This document shows positions 24,919 through 33,836 of a stretch of DNA of 64,000 nucleotides, piece by piece. Numbering within the stretch: position 1 is the stretch's first letter; each line of letters starts with the position of its first letter. Both the position numbers and the translations under genes were made by a program. A model generated the notes under the pieces. That model was not told the origin of the DNA. It worked only from the letters and a program-made list of their open reading frames with translations, and ran no database searches. Location of the stretch: contig JBBZIV010000002.1 in NCBI GenBank assembly GCA_038405045.1, positions 186,001-250,000 on the forward strand. Direction: 5' to 3'. The stretch is from Sporobacter sp038405045. GTDB taxonomy: Bacteria; Bacillota; Clostridia; Oscillospirales; Oscillospiraceae.

Positions 24919-26391
24919 ATGGCACACGTCTACGCCTTTTTAAGTGACAGTGCCCGCCGCCATCCGGATAAAACGTTTGTGACAGACCGGGGGCGTGACT
25001 GGACGTTTGGGGAGATATCCCGCCGCTCGGCGGCCATTGCGGGCGGTCTTTTGGCTTCCGGTGTTCAACCGGGGAGTCGGGTCCTGCTCTACTTTGACAA
25101 CTGCGCCGAATACATTGCGTCCTATTTTGCGGTGCTGTTATTAAACGCCATTGTCGTGCCGGTTCATAAGAACCTGACGATCGAGACGAGACGCCATATC
25201 ATCTGTCAGACGCAGCCGAAGATGATCCTGACGAGCGCTGCTTTTCAAAGGCGGCTGCACGACGTTGACGGCGATATCGTCCGCGTCGTTGATTTCGGTG
25301 TGCCAATGGACGCCGGTCACCAAGGCATTCAGGACGAACCCGAAGAGGCTGACGACGTGCCCGCACTGATCCTCTACACATCCGGCACGACGCGATTGCC
25401 CAAGGGCGTGACGCTGACGCACCGGAACCTTTCGGCGAATACGGCGTCGATTTTATCGTATTTGGATCTGACGGCGGACGATTCCCTCCTTGCTGTTGTC
25501 AACTTTGCTTATTCCTATGGCAATTCGCTGCTCTTAACGCATGCTAAGGCGGGGGCAAGGCTAGTTCTTGAAAACGCCACAGCGTATCCGGCACAGGTGC
25601 TTAAAGCCCTCCTCGAAAGCCGCGTGACCGGCTTTTCAACGGTCGGTTCTTATCTTGCCGTGCTGCTCCGGCAAGGGGCGCTTGGCGCCGATCATCTACG
25701 TTTTCTCCGCTATGTGACGTTTGCAGGGGAGAGCACAAGCGCTGACGACTTAAAGCAGCTGGCGTCGCTTGCGCCCGGGCTTCGGATTTTTGTGATGTAC
25801 GGGCAGACGGAGGCTTCTGCCCGGCTGAGCTACTTAGACCCGGCGCTTTTATTTGATAAGCCCGGTTCCATCGGCAAGGCCATCCCGGGCGTCGTGCTGC
25901 GCGTCGTCTCAGAGGACGGCCTCCCGGCACGCCCGGGGGAATGGGGTGAGCTTGTCGCCGCCGGCGAGAATATCATGAAGGGCTATTGGAACGACGAGGA
26001 TGCAACGCGCGATGTTCTTGTTGCGGGGTGGCTCCATACGGGGGACCTCGCTTACACGGATGAGGACGGTTTTTTATACATCAAGGGCAGAAAGGACGAC
26101 ATCATTAAATATATGGGGCACCGAATCAGCCCCGCTGAAATAGAGGCTGCCGTCAACAGCTGCCCGAAAGTGCTCGAGTCCGCCGTTGTCGCCGTTTTTG
26201 ACGGACCAGCACCACGCATAAAGACATTTGTCGTTCTGAAAGAAGACGCCGGCGCCGGGGAAATTGAGGCGCATGTCCGGCGGCTTCTACCATCATACAA
26301 AAGGCCGCATATCTATGAAATTATCGACGCACTGCCGCGGACGGCGAGCGGTAAAATCAAGCGGAGCACTTTGAGAAACGGTATAATTTGA
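24919..26391 (+). CDS. AMP-forming acyl/aminoacyl ligase (ANL superfamily)
   Basis: A 490-residue adenylate-forming enzyme. The ATP-binding P-loop TSGTTRLPKG starts at residue 154, MYGQTEA is core motif A5, TGDLA and GRKDDIIKYMGHRISPAEIE are A7-A8, and SGKIKRS near the C-terminus supplies the catalytic Lys. It would activate a carboxylate and load it on the ACP or CoA. It most resembles stand-alone ligases that travel with ACP and AsnB genes in polysaccharide or exosortase-linked clusters. A GAGAGG ribosome site selects the ATG at 24919. Confidence 0.85.
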   Translation: MAHVYAFLSDSARRHPDKTFVTDRGRDWTFGEISRRSAAIAGGLLASGVQPGSRVLLYFDNCAEYIASYFAVLLLNAIVVPVHKNLTIETRRHIICQTQPKMILTSAAFQRRLHDVDGDIVRVVDFGVPMDAGHQGIQDEPEEADDVPALILYTSGTTRLPKGVTLTHRNLSANTASILSYLDLTADDSLLAVVNFAYSYGNSLLLTHAKAGARLVLENATAYPAQVLKALLESRVTGFSTVGSYLAVLLRQGALGADHLRFLRYVTFAGESTSADDLKQLASLAPGLRIFVMYGQTEASARLSYLDPALLFDKPGSIGKAIPGVVLRVVSEDGLPARPGEWGELVAAGENIMKGYWNDEDATRDVLVAGWLHTGDLAYTDEDGFLYIKGRKDDIIKYMGHRISPAEIEAAVNSCPKVLESAVVAVFDGPAPRIKTFVVLKEDAGAGEIEAHVRRLLPSYKRPHIYEIIDALPRTASGKIKRSTLRNGII

Positions 26392-26415
26392 TAACAACGA
26401 TCGGGAGATGACGCT

Positions 26416-28308
26416 ATGTGCGGGATCGCGGGCCTTTTGCCCGGCAGGCCGATGGACTTAAAAAAGACACTTGCCGAAATGATTGATACGATTCGATACC
26501 GGGGGCCGGACGAGACCGGCTTTTATTGTGACGGCGATATCGGGCTCGGGCACGCGCGACTGGCTGTGATGGACCCCTTAAACGGGCATCAGCCGGTGGC
26601 CAGCGAGGACGGTACCGTCGTCGTTGTCTTTAACGGCGAGATTTTTAACTTCAGGGTGCTCCGCGATGCGCTGCTCCGAAAAGGGCATGTTCTGCAGGGA
26701 GACGGCGACACGGCCATTCTGCCGCATCTTTATGAGGAATTCGGCGAAGACATGTTTGCCCTGCTGGACGGCCAGTTTGCTATTGCGATCTGGGATAAGA
26801 AACAAAAGAAGCTTTTTTTAGCCCGTGACCGGTTTGGGGAGAAGCCTCTTTTTTATTGCCGGAAGGGCGGCGCCTTCTGCTTTGCATCCGAGGCCAAAGC
26901 GCTCTTTCAAAGCGGTGTTGTCAGGGCAAAAGTATCTCCAGCGGCGCTCGGGCACATTTTTACCTTCTGGACGACCATCGGCAGCGAATCCGTTTTTGAG
27001 GATATTTTTCAGGTCATGCCGGGCTCATACCTCGTTTACAGCCAAAACGACGTGGCAGTAAAGAAGTATTGGCAGCTATCCTTCCCGGCTTCATTGCGCC
27101 CGGAAAGCGAAAAGGAGCTCGTCGATGAACTGGAAGTGAAGCTCACCGCCGCCGTTCAAAGCCGAATGATCTCCGATGTCCCCGTCTCGTTTTATTTAAG
27201 CGGCGGGCTGGATTCAAGCCTCATCACAAGCGTCGCCGCCCGGAGCGCCGAGCGGCTCAACACGTTTTCCGTAGTCTTTGACGATGAGCGCTATGACGAA
27301 TCCGTCTATCAGCGCCTGCTGGCGGAAAGCCTCGGAACACATCATACCGAGATTTCATATTCGCCGAAACAGCTGCCGCAAATGCTCGGCGACGTTGTGT
27401 ATCATACGGAGAGCCCGCTCTTACGGGCGGGGGCTTTTCCGATGCTGGCGCTGTCGGCGCTTGTCCGTCGCCATGGGATCAAGGTTGTCTTATCCGGTGA
27501 GGGGTCAGATGAGCTATTCGGCGGATACGACATTTTCAGGGAAGCGAAAATCCGTGCGTTCTGTGCCCGCGTGCCCGGCTCGGCACTGCGGCCGATGCTG
27601 TACAGACGCGTCAATCAGTTTGTACCGGCAGTGACCACGCTGTCACCGGCGCGTCTGTCGTATTATTACGGCGGAGACAGCGCCGGGCCGTTTGGGTCCC
27701 ATCTGCCCCGCTGGAAAATCGGATCATATAGCCGACAATTCTTTTCAAAGGATTTTCAGGAGGCCATGGATCTGCCAACAGCGATGGCCGCCCTCACCGC
27801 GCTGCTGCCGCCGGATTATCAAAGCTGGTCGCCTGTTAAACGTGCGCAAACACTTGAAATGATGACGCTCTTTTCAAATTATCTGCTCTCCTCACAGGGG
27901 GATCGAATGACGATGGGTCATGGGGTTGAGTGCCGGTGCCCGTTTTTGGACAATGCACTTTGGGCGTTTGCCGCATCGCTGCCGGATCATCTGAAGATCA
28001 GGGGCCTGAAGGAAAAATACATCGTTGGGAAGCTCGCGCAGAAATATGTGCCGGAATCAATCATCCGGCGCAAGAAGTTTCCGTACAGAGCACCCGTCCA
28101 TATCCCCGAGCTTTTAAAGGATGAGATTGTCCGTTATTACTTAAGCCCCGACCGGCTGAGCCAGTATGGTATTTTCAATACCCAGGCCGTTGAGAGATTC
28201 CTTTCCGCGCTCAATTCACAGGTGACCGAGCGGGATACCATGCTTTTTATGGGTATTTTAACGACGCAGGCGCTTTGCGAGCGCTTTTCTAGCGCGCTAT
28301 CAATCTGA
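26416..28308 (+). CDS. asnB: Asparagine synthetase (glutamine-hydrolysing) family amidotransferase
   Basis: A 630-residue two-domain enzyme. Cys2 (MCGIAG) is the glutaminase nucleophile, with the supporting NGEIFN and GDGDTA loops; the synthetase domain has the PP-loop SGGLDSS at residues 262-268. Domain order and length are those of AsnB. In this operon, with an ACP, an AMP ligase and a hexapeptide acyltransferase, it may amidate a specialised substrate instead of aspartate, as proposed for the exosortase-associated AsnB paralogues. Catalytic residues look complete. Last gene of the operon; no terminator was recognised after it. Confidence 0.9.
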   Translation: MCGIAGLLPGRPMDLKKTLAEMIDTIRYRGPDETGFYCDGDIGLGHARLAVMDPLNGHQPVASEDGTVVVVFNGEIFNFRVLRDALLRKGHVLQGDGDTAILPHLYEEFGEDMFALLDGQFAIAIWDKKQKKLFLARDRFGEKPLFYCRKGGAFCFASEAKALFQSGVVRAKVSPAALGHIFTFWTTIGSESVFEDIFQVMPGSYLVYSQNDVAVKKYWQLSFPASLRPESEKELVDELEVKLTAAVQSRMISDVPVSFYLSGGLDSSLITSVAARSAERLNTFSVVFDDERYDESVYQRLLAESLGTHHTEISYSPKQLPQMLGDVVYHTESPLLRAGAFPMLALSALVRRHGIKVVLSGEGSDELFGGYDIFREAKIRAFCARVPGSALRPMLYRRVNQFVPAVTTLSPARLSYYYGGDSAGPFGSHLPRWKIGSYSRQFFSKDFQEAMDLPTAMAALTALLPPDYQSWSPVKRAQTLEMMTLFSNYLLSSQGDRMTMGHGVECRCPFLDNALWAFAASLPDHLKIRGLKEKYIVGKLAQKYVPESIIRRKKFPYRAPVHIPELLKDEIVRYYLSPDRLSQYGIFNTQAVERFLSALNSQVTERDTMLFMGILTTQALCERFSSALSI

Positions 28309-28387
28309 AGACAGGCACAAAAGCAGCACAAAGACAATATAATGGTTGGGAGTGTGTCGAAAATGATGCCGCTATCTGGCACCCATC

Positions 28388-28416
28388 TTGAAATCATGAC
28401 GAAATAACGATAAAAT
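28388..28416 (+). promoter_or_regulatory. Promoter of the clostripain-family gene
   Basis: TTGAAA (28388-28393), 17-bp spacer, TAAAAT (28411-28416), 33 bases before the ATG. Confidence 0.6.
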
Positions 28417-28448
28417 ATAAAAAAAACAATGAAAAAAAGGAGAAGCGT

Positions 28449-30731
28449 ATGTATTGTGCCAAGTGCGGGGCCACAAATCCCGACGACGCGAGCTTTTGCC
28501 AGAAATGCGGCGCCTCCTCCGCGTTTGGAAGCGCGCCAAAACCGCCCGCTTCAAATTCATACATACAAAACGGCGAGCCGCCAAGACCCGGTCCGGCACC
28601 GGGGCAGGGCTTTAATCCGCCGGGGCCCGGTGCGCCGGTTCCGCCGTTCTATCCGCCGGCCTATGGGCCTGGGGCGCCAATAATGCCACCACGACGTCAA
28701 CGTAAAGCGTCATTTGTCGCTGGCGGCATTATTTTAGGGCTTTTTATCCTCCTCATCCCGATACTTATTTTACTGAGCAATCGTCACGTTTTCGGCGGCA
28801 ACGAAACGGCGGACGGCTTCCGCAACAATTACACAGAAATTTTGGGCGGCGGCCGTGACACCGTAACCGTGATGGTTTACGTCTGCGGTTCCGACCTCGA
28901 ATCGGATGGCGGCTGTGGGACGATCGATTTAAATGAAATGCTTGAAGCAGATCTTGGTGACAATGTCAATGTCATTGTCGAGACGGGCGGGTGCCGGTCT
29001 TGGGATATGCCGGGTATCAAGGACGGTGCGGTGCAGCGCTGGGCGATTGAAAACCATCAGCTTGTGCCGCTGCAGGATCTTGGCAAGACAGGGATGCTCA
29101 ACGCGCAGCAGCTGGTCGATTTCATTTCGTTTGCGAAAGACCGCTATCCTGCCAACCGATATGAGCTTGTTTTTTGGGATCACGGCGGCGGCTCGCTGTA
29201 TGGGTACGGCTCCGACGAATTATATCCCGACTCGGTCCTCTTTTTATCGGATATGGCCACGGCTCTTCAAAACAGCGGTGTCAAGTTCGACATGATCGGC
29301 TTTGACGCCTGCTTAATGGGGACAATTGAAACGGCCTATATGCTCGAGCCGTATGCCGACTATCTCGTCGGCTCCGAGGAGACGGAACCGGCAGACGGCT
29401 GGGACTACACGACGTGGCTCAACGCGCTCGGCCAGAATACATCCATCGATACGGTCTCGCTCGGCCAAATTATTGTTGACAGCTTCCTTAAACAGAACGC
29501 GGACAGCGGCAAGAACGGCAGCCCGGACTCGACGCTGTCGGTCGTTGCCCTGCGAGAAATACCGTATGTCTATGAGACGCTTTGCTCCTATATGTCGAAC
29601 GCGACGACGGCGCTCTCAAATCAGGAATTTAAAACAATTTCGACCGCCGTCTCCCGTTCAAGAGCGTTTGCCGAGGGCGACTACGACCTCATTGATATCG
29701 TTGATTTCACGACGCGGTCGAATCTGGACGGGAAGGACGAACTGGTAACGGCGCTGCAGAGCGCTGTCAAATACAGCAACAGTACAGCACGCACCGGCGT
29801 ATACGGCCTGTCAATGTACTTCCCGTATAAGGACTTGTCTGTTTATGGCTATGCCAAGAAAATATTTGCGCAATTCGGTTACGGCGGTGAAATCTATCAA
29901 TTTTACGATAAATTCGTTAATATTTTAGCGGGCGGCCAGAAAAATTCAACGACGCGGTCGCTGAAGGAGAACCTGACAGGACAGACGGACGCTGAAACCG
30001 ATTATTCCTCGTTTGACTGGTATGATAACACGGCCGTTGACAACTACACGTATGATAATATTAATTACACCGAGCTGAGCGTCATCGAAGATGCTTCAAA
30101 GGGCAATTGGTATCTGCCGCTGTCGGATGAGGACTGGGACCTCCTGACAGATGTGCAGATGCAGATTCTGCTGGACGATGGCGGCGGCTATATTGATCTC
30201 GGCAGCGACCAGTATTATGAAAAGGATGATCAAGGCAATCTCATTTTAAATTTTGGTGCCGACTATACATGGGTTGCCATCGGCGGCCAGATCGTCTGCT
30301 ATTACGCCGAGGAGACGATTCAAAGAGACGATATGACGGTCTTTATCGGCTATGTTCCGGCTGTTTTGAACGGTCAAACGGATATCGATATTATTCTGGA
30401 ATGGGACGGTAAGGATGCAGACGGCTACATCGCCGGGTACCGCCTTGTTGACAGCACCTCGTCCATCGGTGGAGAAGGCACGGTCGGCAAAGGTTATAAA
30501 CAGTTCAGTAAAGGCGATAAAATTGATTTCATCTGCGATTACTACACCTATAAAGGCAAGTACGACTCGAGCTATTATTTCGGCGACACGCTTGTCATCG
30601 GCAATGAGCTCCCGGCTGTGACGTATGAGGACGTTGGCGACAGCCCCGTTTTGGAGTGCTATATGCTGACGGATATTTATCACAACCAGTCCTGGACTCA
30701 AACGGTCAAATTCGACGGCAAAACAACCTAA
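28449..30731 (+). CDS. Membrane-anchored clostripain-family (C11) cysteine peptidase with zinc-ribbon head
   Basis: A 760-residue protein. Residues 1-22 form a zinc ribbon (CAKC...CQKC), followed by a Pro/Gly-rich linker and one membrane helix at about 85-105; the rest should lie outside the cell. The C11 peptidase domain begins at about 135 (TVTVMVYVCGSDLES); the catalytic dyad is His245 in FWDHGGG and Cys288 in GFDACLMG. C11 enzymes cut after Arg or Lys and are often self-activated. The C-terminal 250 residues are of unknown fold. A AAAGGAG ribosome site precedes the ATG. The zinc ribbon facing the cytosol could connect the protease to a cytosolic partner. Confidence 0.88.
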   Translation: MYCAKCGATNPDDASFCQKCGASSAFGSAPKPPASNSYIQNGEPPRPGPAPGQGFNPPGPGAPVPPFYPPAYGPGAPIMPPRRQRKASFVAGGIILGLFILLIPILILLSNRHVFGGNETADGFRNNYTEILGGGRDTVTVMVYVCGSDLESDGGCGTIDLNEMLEADLGDNVNVIVETGGCRSWDMPGIKDGAVQRWAIENHQLVPLQDLGKTGMLNAQQLVDFISFAKDRYPANRYELVFWDHGGGSLYGYGSDELYPDSVLFLSDMATALQNSGVKFDMIGFDACLMGTIETAYMLEPYADYLVGSEETEPADGWDYTTWLNALGQNTSIDTVSLGQIIVDSFLKQNADSGKNGSPDSTLSVVALREIPYVYETLCSYMSNATTALSNQEFKTISTAVSRSRAFAEGDYDLIDIVDFTTRSNLDGKDELVTALQSAVKYSNSTARTGVYGLSMYFPYKDLSVYGYAKKIFAQFGYGGEIYQFYDKFVNILAGGQKNSTTRSLKENLTGQTDAETDYSSFDWYDNTAVDNYTYDNINYTELSVIEDASKGNWYLPLSDEDWDLLTDVQMQILLDDGGGYIDLGSDQYYEKDDQGNLILNFGADYTWVAIGGQIVCYYAEETIQRDDMTVFIGYVPAVLNGQTDIDIILEWDGKDADGYIAGYRLVDSTSSIGGEGTVGKGYKQFSKGDKIDFICDYYTYKGKYDSSYYFGDTLVIGNELPAVTYEDVGDSPVLECYMLTDIYHNQSWTQTVKFDGKTT

Positions 30732-30773
30732 GCGGCGCATAGGCCGGATCGGCGAAATCGCTTTTATAGTCTT

Positions 30774-30801
30774 TTGTCCCGGCGCTCTTTGTGGTATACT
30801 G
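30774..30801 (+). promoter_or_regulatory. Extended -10 promoter of the histidine phosphatase gene
   Basis: TTTGTC (30774-30779), 16-bp spacer, TGG plus TATACT (-10 at 30796-30801). The TG motif compensates for a weak -35. Confidence 0.5.
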
Positions 30802-30833
30802 CTTGCCAGTAAACATACAGGGGATAATGGCTA

Positions 30834-31448
30834 ATGGTCATCTACTTAATCAGACATGGCGAAACGGACTGGAACAGGCAGAACAGGCTGCAGGGCATTG
30901 AGGATATCGAGCTCAACGAAACGGGTCTTCTACAGTCGGCAGATTGTGCACGGGCGTTTCACGGTGTCCCAGTCGACTGCATTTTATCAAGCCCTTTAAA
31001 ACGGGCGAAAAAAACGGCAGACATCATGGCCGAGCACTTAGGCCTTCACGATATCCTCGTCGAGCAGGGCCTCACGGAACGGGATTTTGGCAAACTCTCC
31101 GGCCTGACGCTCGAGGCGCGGGAGCGCCTATTGGAAAGCGGGGAAGACCCGATGCTGGAGCCGAAAGAAGATTTGACGGCGCGGCTGATGTCGGTTTTAA
31201 ACAATTATATCGCGCACAGTGCGTGCCAAAATATTGTGATCGTCTCGCACGGGGCATCCATCAACGCCATTTTATCGCATCTGTCCGGCGGTGAGATCGG
31301 CACGGGGAAGACAATTTTGAAAAACACGTGCGTTAACAAGCTGAGCTGTCATGGGCAAAACGTCACAATTGATTTTTATAACTTGACGCCTGCAGAGTTT
31401 TTATCCTACCGCCAGGCAGACAGCGGTGGCGTTAAAAAGACTTTATAA
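30834..31448 (+). CDS. Histidine phosphatase (phosphoglycerate-mutase-like)
   Basis: A 204-residue branch-1 histidine phosphatase. LIRHGETDWN at residues 4-13 includes the phospho-acceptor His, with Arg in SSPLKRAKKT, Glu in ERDFG and the second His in VSHGASI. Family members include alpha-ribazole phosphatase (CobC), PhoE and GpmB-like enzymes; the sequence does not decide among them. A GGGG element precedes the ATG. Confidence 0.88.
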   Translation: MVIYLIRHGETDWNRQNRLQGIEDIELNETGLLQSADCARAFHGVPVDCILSSPLKRAKKTADIMAEHLGLHDILVEQGLTERDFGKLSGLTLEARERLLESGEDPMLEPKEDLTARLMSVLNNYIAHSACQNIVIVSHGASINAILSHLSGGEIGTGKTILKNTCVNKLSCHGQNVTIDFYNLTPAEFLSYRQADSGGVKKTL

Positions 31449-31470
31449 TGTCTTTTCGTGTTCCGAAAGC

Positions 31471-31499
31471 TTGACAAATGGGTGTCGCCTCAGTACAAT
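31471..31499 (+). promoter_or_regulatory. Strong promoter before the damaged wall-hydrolase gene
   Basis: Perfect TTGACA (31471-31476), 17-bp spacer, TACAAT (31494-31499). Transcription would start near 31506 and pass into the hairpin at 31543. Confidence 0.8.
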
Positions 31500-31542
31500 G
31501 ACGTGTAAATATATGTAATTAAGAAATTTCATATAGAGCCTG

Positions 31543-31595
31543 AGAGCCTTTTAACTGTTTGGGGAAACCCGTACAGCTAAAAGGCTCTTTAATTT
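31543..31595 (+). terminator. Attenuator-like hairpin
   Basis: Arms 31543-31558 and 31573-31588 pair over 16 positions with one mismatch; the loop contains GGG-AAA-CCC, and the stem is followed by TTTAATTT. It lies about 40 bases after a strong promoter, so it may attenuate the following gene. Confidence 0.55.
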
Positions 31596-31683
31596 CAGAT
31601 AAGATGAGACAGAACAAGAGCTTTCGGAGGCCTCGCCGAAACGGCAGGCACTTACACGTAATCCGCTTGCAGATGTCGAAACA

Positions 31684-32433
31684 GTGGGATATAATGGGAA
31701 AGAAGTGCCGGGCCTTTATAATCTTGTGTCTCACGCCCAATCGTCGCCAGATTTAATGGAGAGGGCGCTGGCTAAAACATCGGGCAGCGAAATGAAGCTC
31801 ACGGCGGGTTCAGCGGGTGACGATGTAAAAAGGCTGCAAAAGATGCTCAATAAGCTCGGTGTGACGGACGTAAACGGGCGCGCGCTGGAGGAAGACGGCG
31901 TCTTCGGGCGGCATACGCTGGAAGCCGTCAACACTTATAAGGATGCCGCGATACCCGGTGGCAATACGGGGACAAACAAGGGCGTCGTTGGCCCATCGAC
32001 GCTTGGCAGGCTGACATTCGATTCGACATTTAACATTAAACCGCCCGCTCTGCGAAATTCGGGAATAAGCGCCGTATCTGGCGGCGGCGGTGGCGGCTCT
32101 TGGGGTGATGATTCTGGCAACGAACCTCAGACGACGACAGCGAATACGCCCGTTACAAATAAATTTGGTGTTGATCCAGACGCACTCGTAGCGATGGCAA
32201 TTAGCCAAGTTGGCTATACCGAGAAAGATGACATGACATATGAAGATGATAACACTTATGGTAAATCGTCTAATTCGGGGAAAGGCAATTATACGAAATA
32301 TGGCGCATATACAGGTGCTGACGGTGCTGCATGGTGTGCCTCCTTTGTCTCATGGTGTCTAAAGCAAGATAATGAAGACACACAAATATCAAGTGCACGA
32401 ACACATGTTATTAGTCATGGAAGGATTCTGTAA
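31684..32433 (+). pseudogene. Peptidoglycan-binding/CHAP-type wall hydrolase, probably truncated at both ends
   Basis: From a GTG at 31684 the frame encodes about 249 residues: a peptidoglycan-binding domain 1 (DDVKRLQKMLNKLG...GPSTLGRL, about residues 40-105), a Gly/Thr-rich linker (about 130-155) and the first part of a CHAP/NlpC-like amidase domain with the catalytic-Cys region AWCASFVSWCLKQ (about 218-230). The domain stops soon after the Cys; the His-bearing second half is missing. No ribosome site precedes the GTG and similar-looking coding continues upstream to 31603, so the 5' end is damaged too. Base composition turns AT-rich after about 32150. Likely a decayed cell-wall hydrolase; a functional short protein is less likely. 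Confidence 0.55.
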
Positions 32434-32537
32434 TAATGGAGGCACGTCATTTGGCGTCATAACTGATGAAATGCGGAAGGCGACCGGTACTGAAAACATA
32501 TATTAATGAAGAAAATAGATTTTGTAAGGAGTATGAC

Positions 32538-33122
32538 ATGAAAAAGACAATAATTCTATTTTTTATATCTTTCATTACGATTTTTTCAGGATGTTCAATT
32601 TCAGGGAATGAAAAATCTTCAGACTCAAATAACATACAAACTAGTGAAACCATTTCGATTAAAAATGAACAAATATTTATAGATGAAGTATCTGATGACC
32701 AGGTCGGAACATTCTATTTAGGACAAGACCGCCTAAATGCGGAACAAATACTAAATACAATGGGAATTAGAATACTTAGTGGTGACGATACGGGTATCGA
32801 TGCTGGAATAATTGGGCTTGGGTATGATCAACGAGGAAAACTTATCGACATCGAGCTAAACCCATCTATATCACCAACACGCGGCCTTAAATCCGGCGAT
32901 TCGTATGAGGATATGATCAGGATATATGGTTCGGATTATAAAAGATTCGATTTCCTTGATAATTCTACCATTTATGAATATGCCATCGGAAAACATTACC
33001 TTTATCTGATAGTAAATAGTGTTGATAACCTGATATATTCGTGGGGTATCAAAACGACATCTTATACCGTAGAATCCGTCGTTCCTACCGGAACATTTGC
33101 CAGTGACGGTTCAATGAAATAA
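32538..33122 (+). CDS. Putative lipoprotein, AT-rich island (paralogue 1)
   Basis: A 194-residue protein with a lipoprotein signal: MKKTIILFFISFITIFSGC, lipobox Cys at about residue 19, then a Ser/Asn-rich tether. The globular part has a GLKSGDSYEDMIRIYG segment that recurs in the next gene. The ATG at 32538 has an AAGGAG ribosome site. AT-rich and unlike the neighbouring chromosome. Function unknown; a surface or immunity-type role next to a wall hydrolase is only a guess. Confidence 0.75.
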   Translation: MKKTIILFFISFITIFSGCSISGNEKSSDSNNIQTSETISIKNEQIFIDEVSDDQVGTFYLGQDRLNAEQILNTMGIRILSGDDTGIDAGIIGLGYDQRGKLIDIELNPSISPTRGLKSGDSYEDMIRIYGSDYKRFDFLDNSTIYEYAIGKHYLYLIVNSVDNLIYSWGIKTTSYTVESVVPTGTFASDGSMK

Positions 33123-33148
33123 CATATTTCATTTAAAGGGGTAAGAAA

Positions 33149-33748
33149 ATGAATATAAAAGCGCATTTTGTGATCCCAATTATTTTATGTTTTATAATCT
33201 GTCTAACTTCTTCCTGTATTTTTAGTAACGGCGAAAAAGAAACAACGACTCCGGAAGTTACTGTTTCAAGTCAAGCGGAAACGACCGAAGAACAAGCGAA
33301 ATACAGTAACATTGGCCAGGAAGAAGTTATAAATTCATTGACTTATATGTTTGGAGGCATTTACCCAAAGGATTTTGAAAAGGAACTTGGTCATCCAGTA
33401 AAAGTAGAAAGGAAGGAGCATTTTGAAAGATGGTATTTTTCGATAGGCGTGCAAATAGACGTCATTGAAGAAAATGATTATCCGATGATAACGAATTATA
33501 CGTTTATCAGCGGTTCGTGTGATTTAAAAAATGACCGGGGAATTGGAATAGGCAGCACATATGAGCAAGTTTTGAATGCATACGGCGATTTGATTAATCC
33601 TAATGATACGGATAAAAACAGCATAACTGTCGGCGAGCAGAAAGAAGGTATCGTTTTTATTATTAAGAATAATCAAGTTGTATCAATATATATGTCTCTT
33701 GGTGATTTTATGGTAGAATATTTTGGGGCGTTTAAGCCAGACCGTTAA
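33149..33748 (+). CDS. Putative lipoprotein, AT-rich island (paralogue 2)
   Basis: A 199-residue lipoprotein: hydrophobic leader with lipobox-like SSC at about residues 25-27, Thr/Glu-rich tether, then a domain with RGIGIGSTYEQVLNAYG, matching the GLKSGDSYEDMIRIYG block of the preceding protein, which indicates an old duplication. An AAAGGGG ribosome site precedes the ATG, 26 bases after the first lipoprotein stop, so both are one transcript ended by the terminator at 33751. Function unknown. Confidence 0.75.
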   Translation: MNIKAHFVIPIILCFIICLTSSCIFSNGEKETTTPEVTVSSQAETTEEQAKYSNIGQEEVINSLTYMFGGIYPKDFEKELGHPVKVERKEHFERWYFSIGVQIDVIEENDYPMITNYTFISGSCDLKNDRGIGIGSTYEQVLNAYGDLINPNDTDKNSITVGEQKEGIVFIIKNNQVVSIYMSLGDFMVEYFGAFKPDR

Positions 33749-33750
33749 AC

Positions 33751-33786
33751 AAAAAACACCGCGCCGAATCCGGCGCGGTGTTTTAA
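33751..33786 (+). terminator. Terminator of the lipoprotein pair (possibly bidirectional)
   Basis: Arms ACACCGCGCCG (33756-33766) and CGGCGCGGTGT (33771-33781) with a 4-base loop, A6 before and T4 after; it can also serve the converging LOG gene. Confidence 0.88.
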
Positions 33787-33836
33787 TCGTTTGCCGGTTC
33801 GGCGCAGTCTTTTGCCGGAGGGAACAAGGCCCTCAA

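Larger units (their letters stand above)
31449..31683. other. Leader region with strong promoter and attenuator-like hairpin
   Basis: The stretch between the phosphatase and the damaged wall hydrolase has a near-consensus promoter (31471-31499) and a long hairpin (31543-31588). The frame of the downstream protein stays open back to 31603 without an ATG, which suggests the 5' part of that gene has been lost or frameshifted. Confidence 0.5.

Noticed and set aside
31500..31683. c-di-AMP (ydaO-type) riboswitch before the wall hydrolase
   Set aside because: GGGGAAACCC and a CCGAAxxxGCAG stretch recall the motif and the target type fits, but the GGGG-A-CCC lies inside a simple long hairpin and the GGGGUGAA core is missing.
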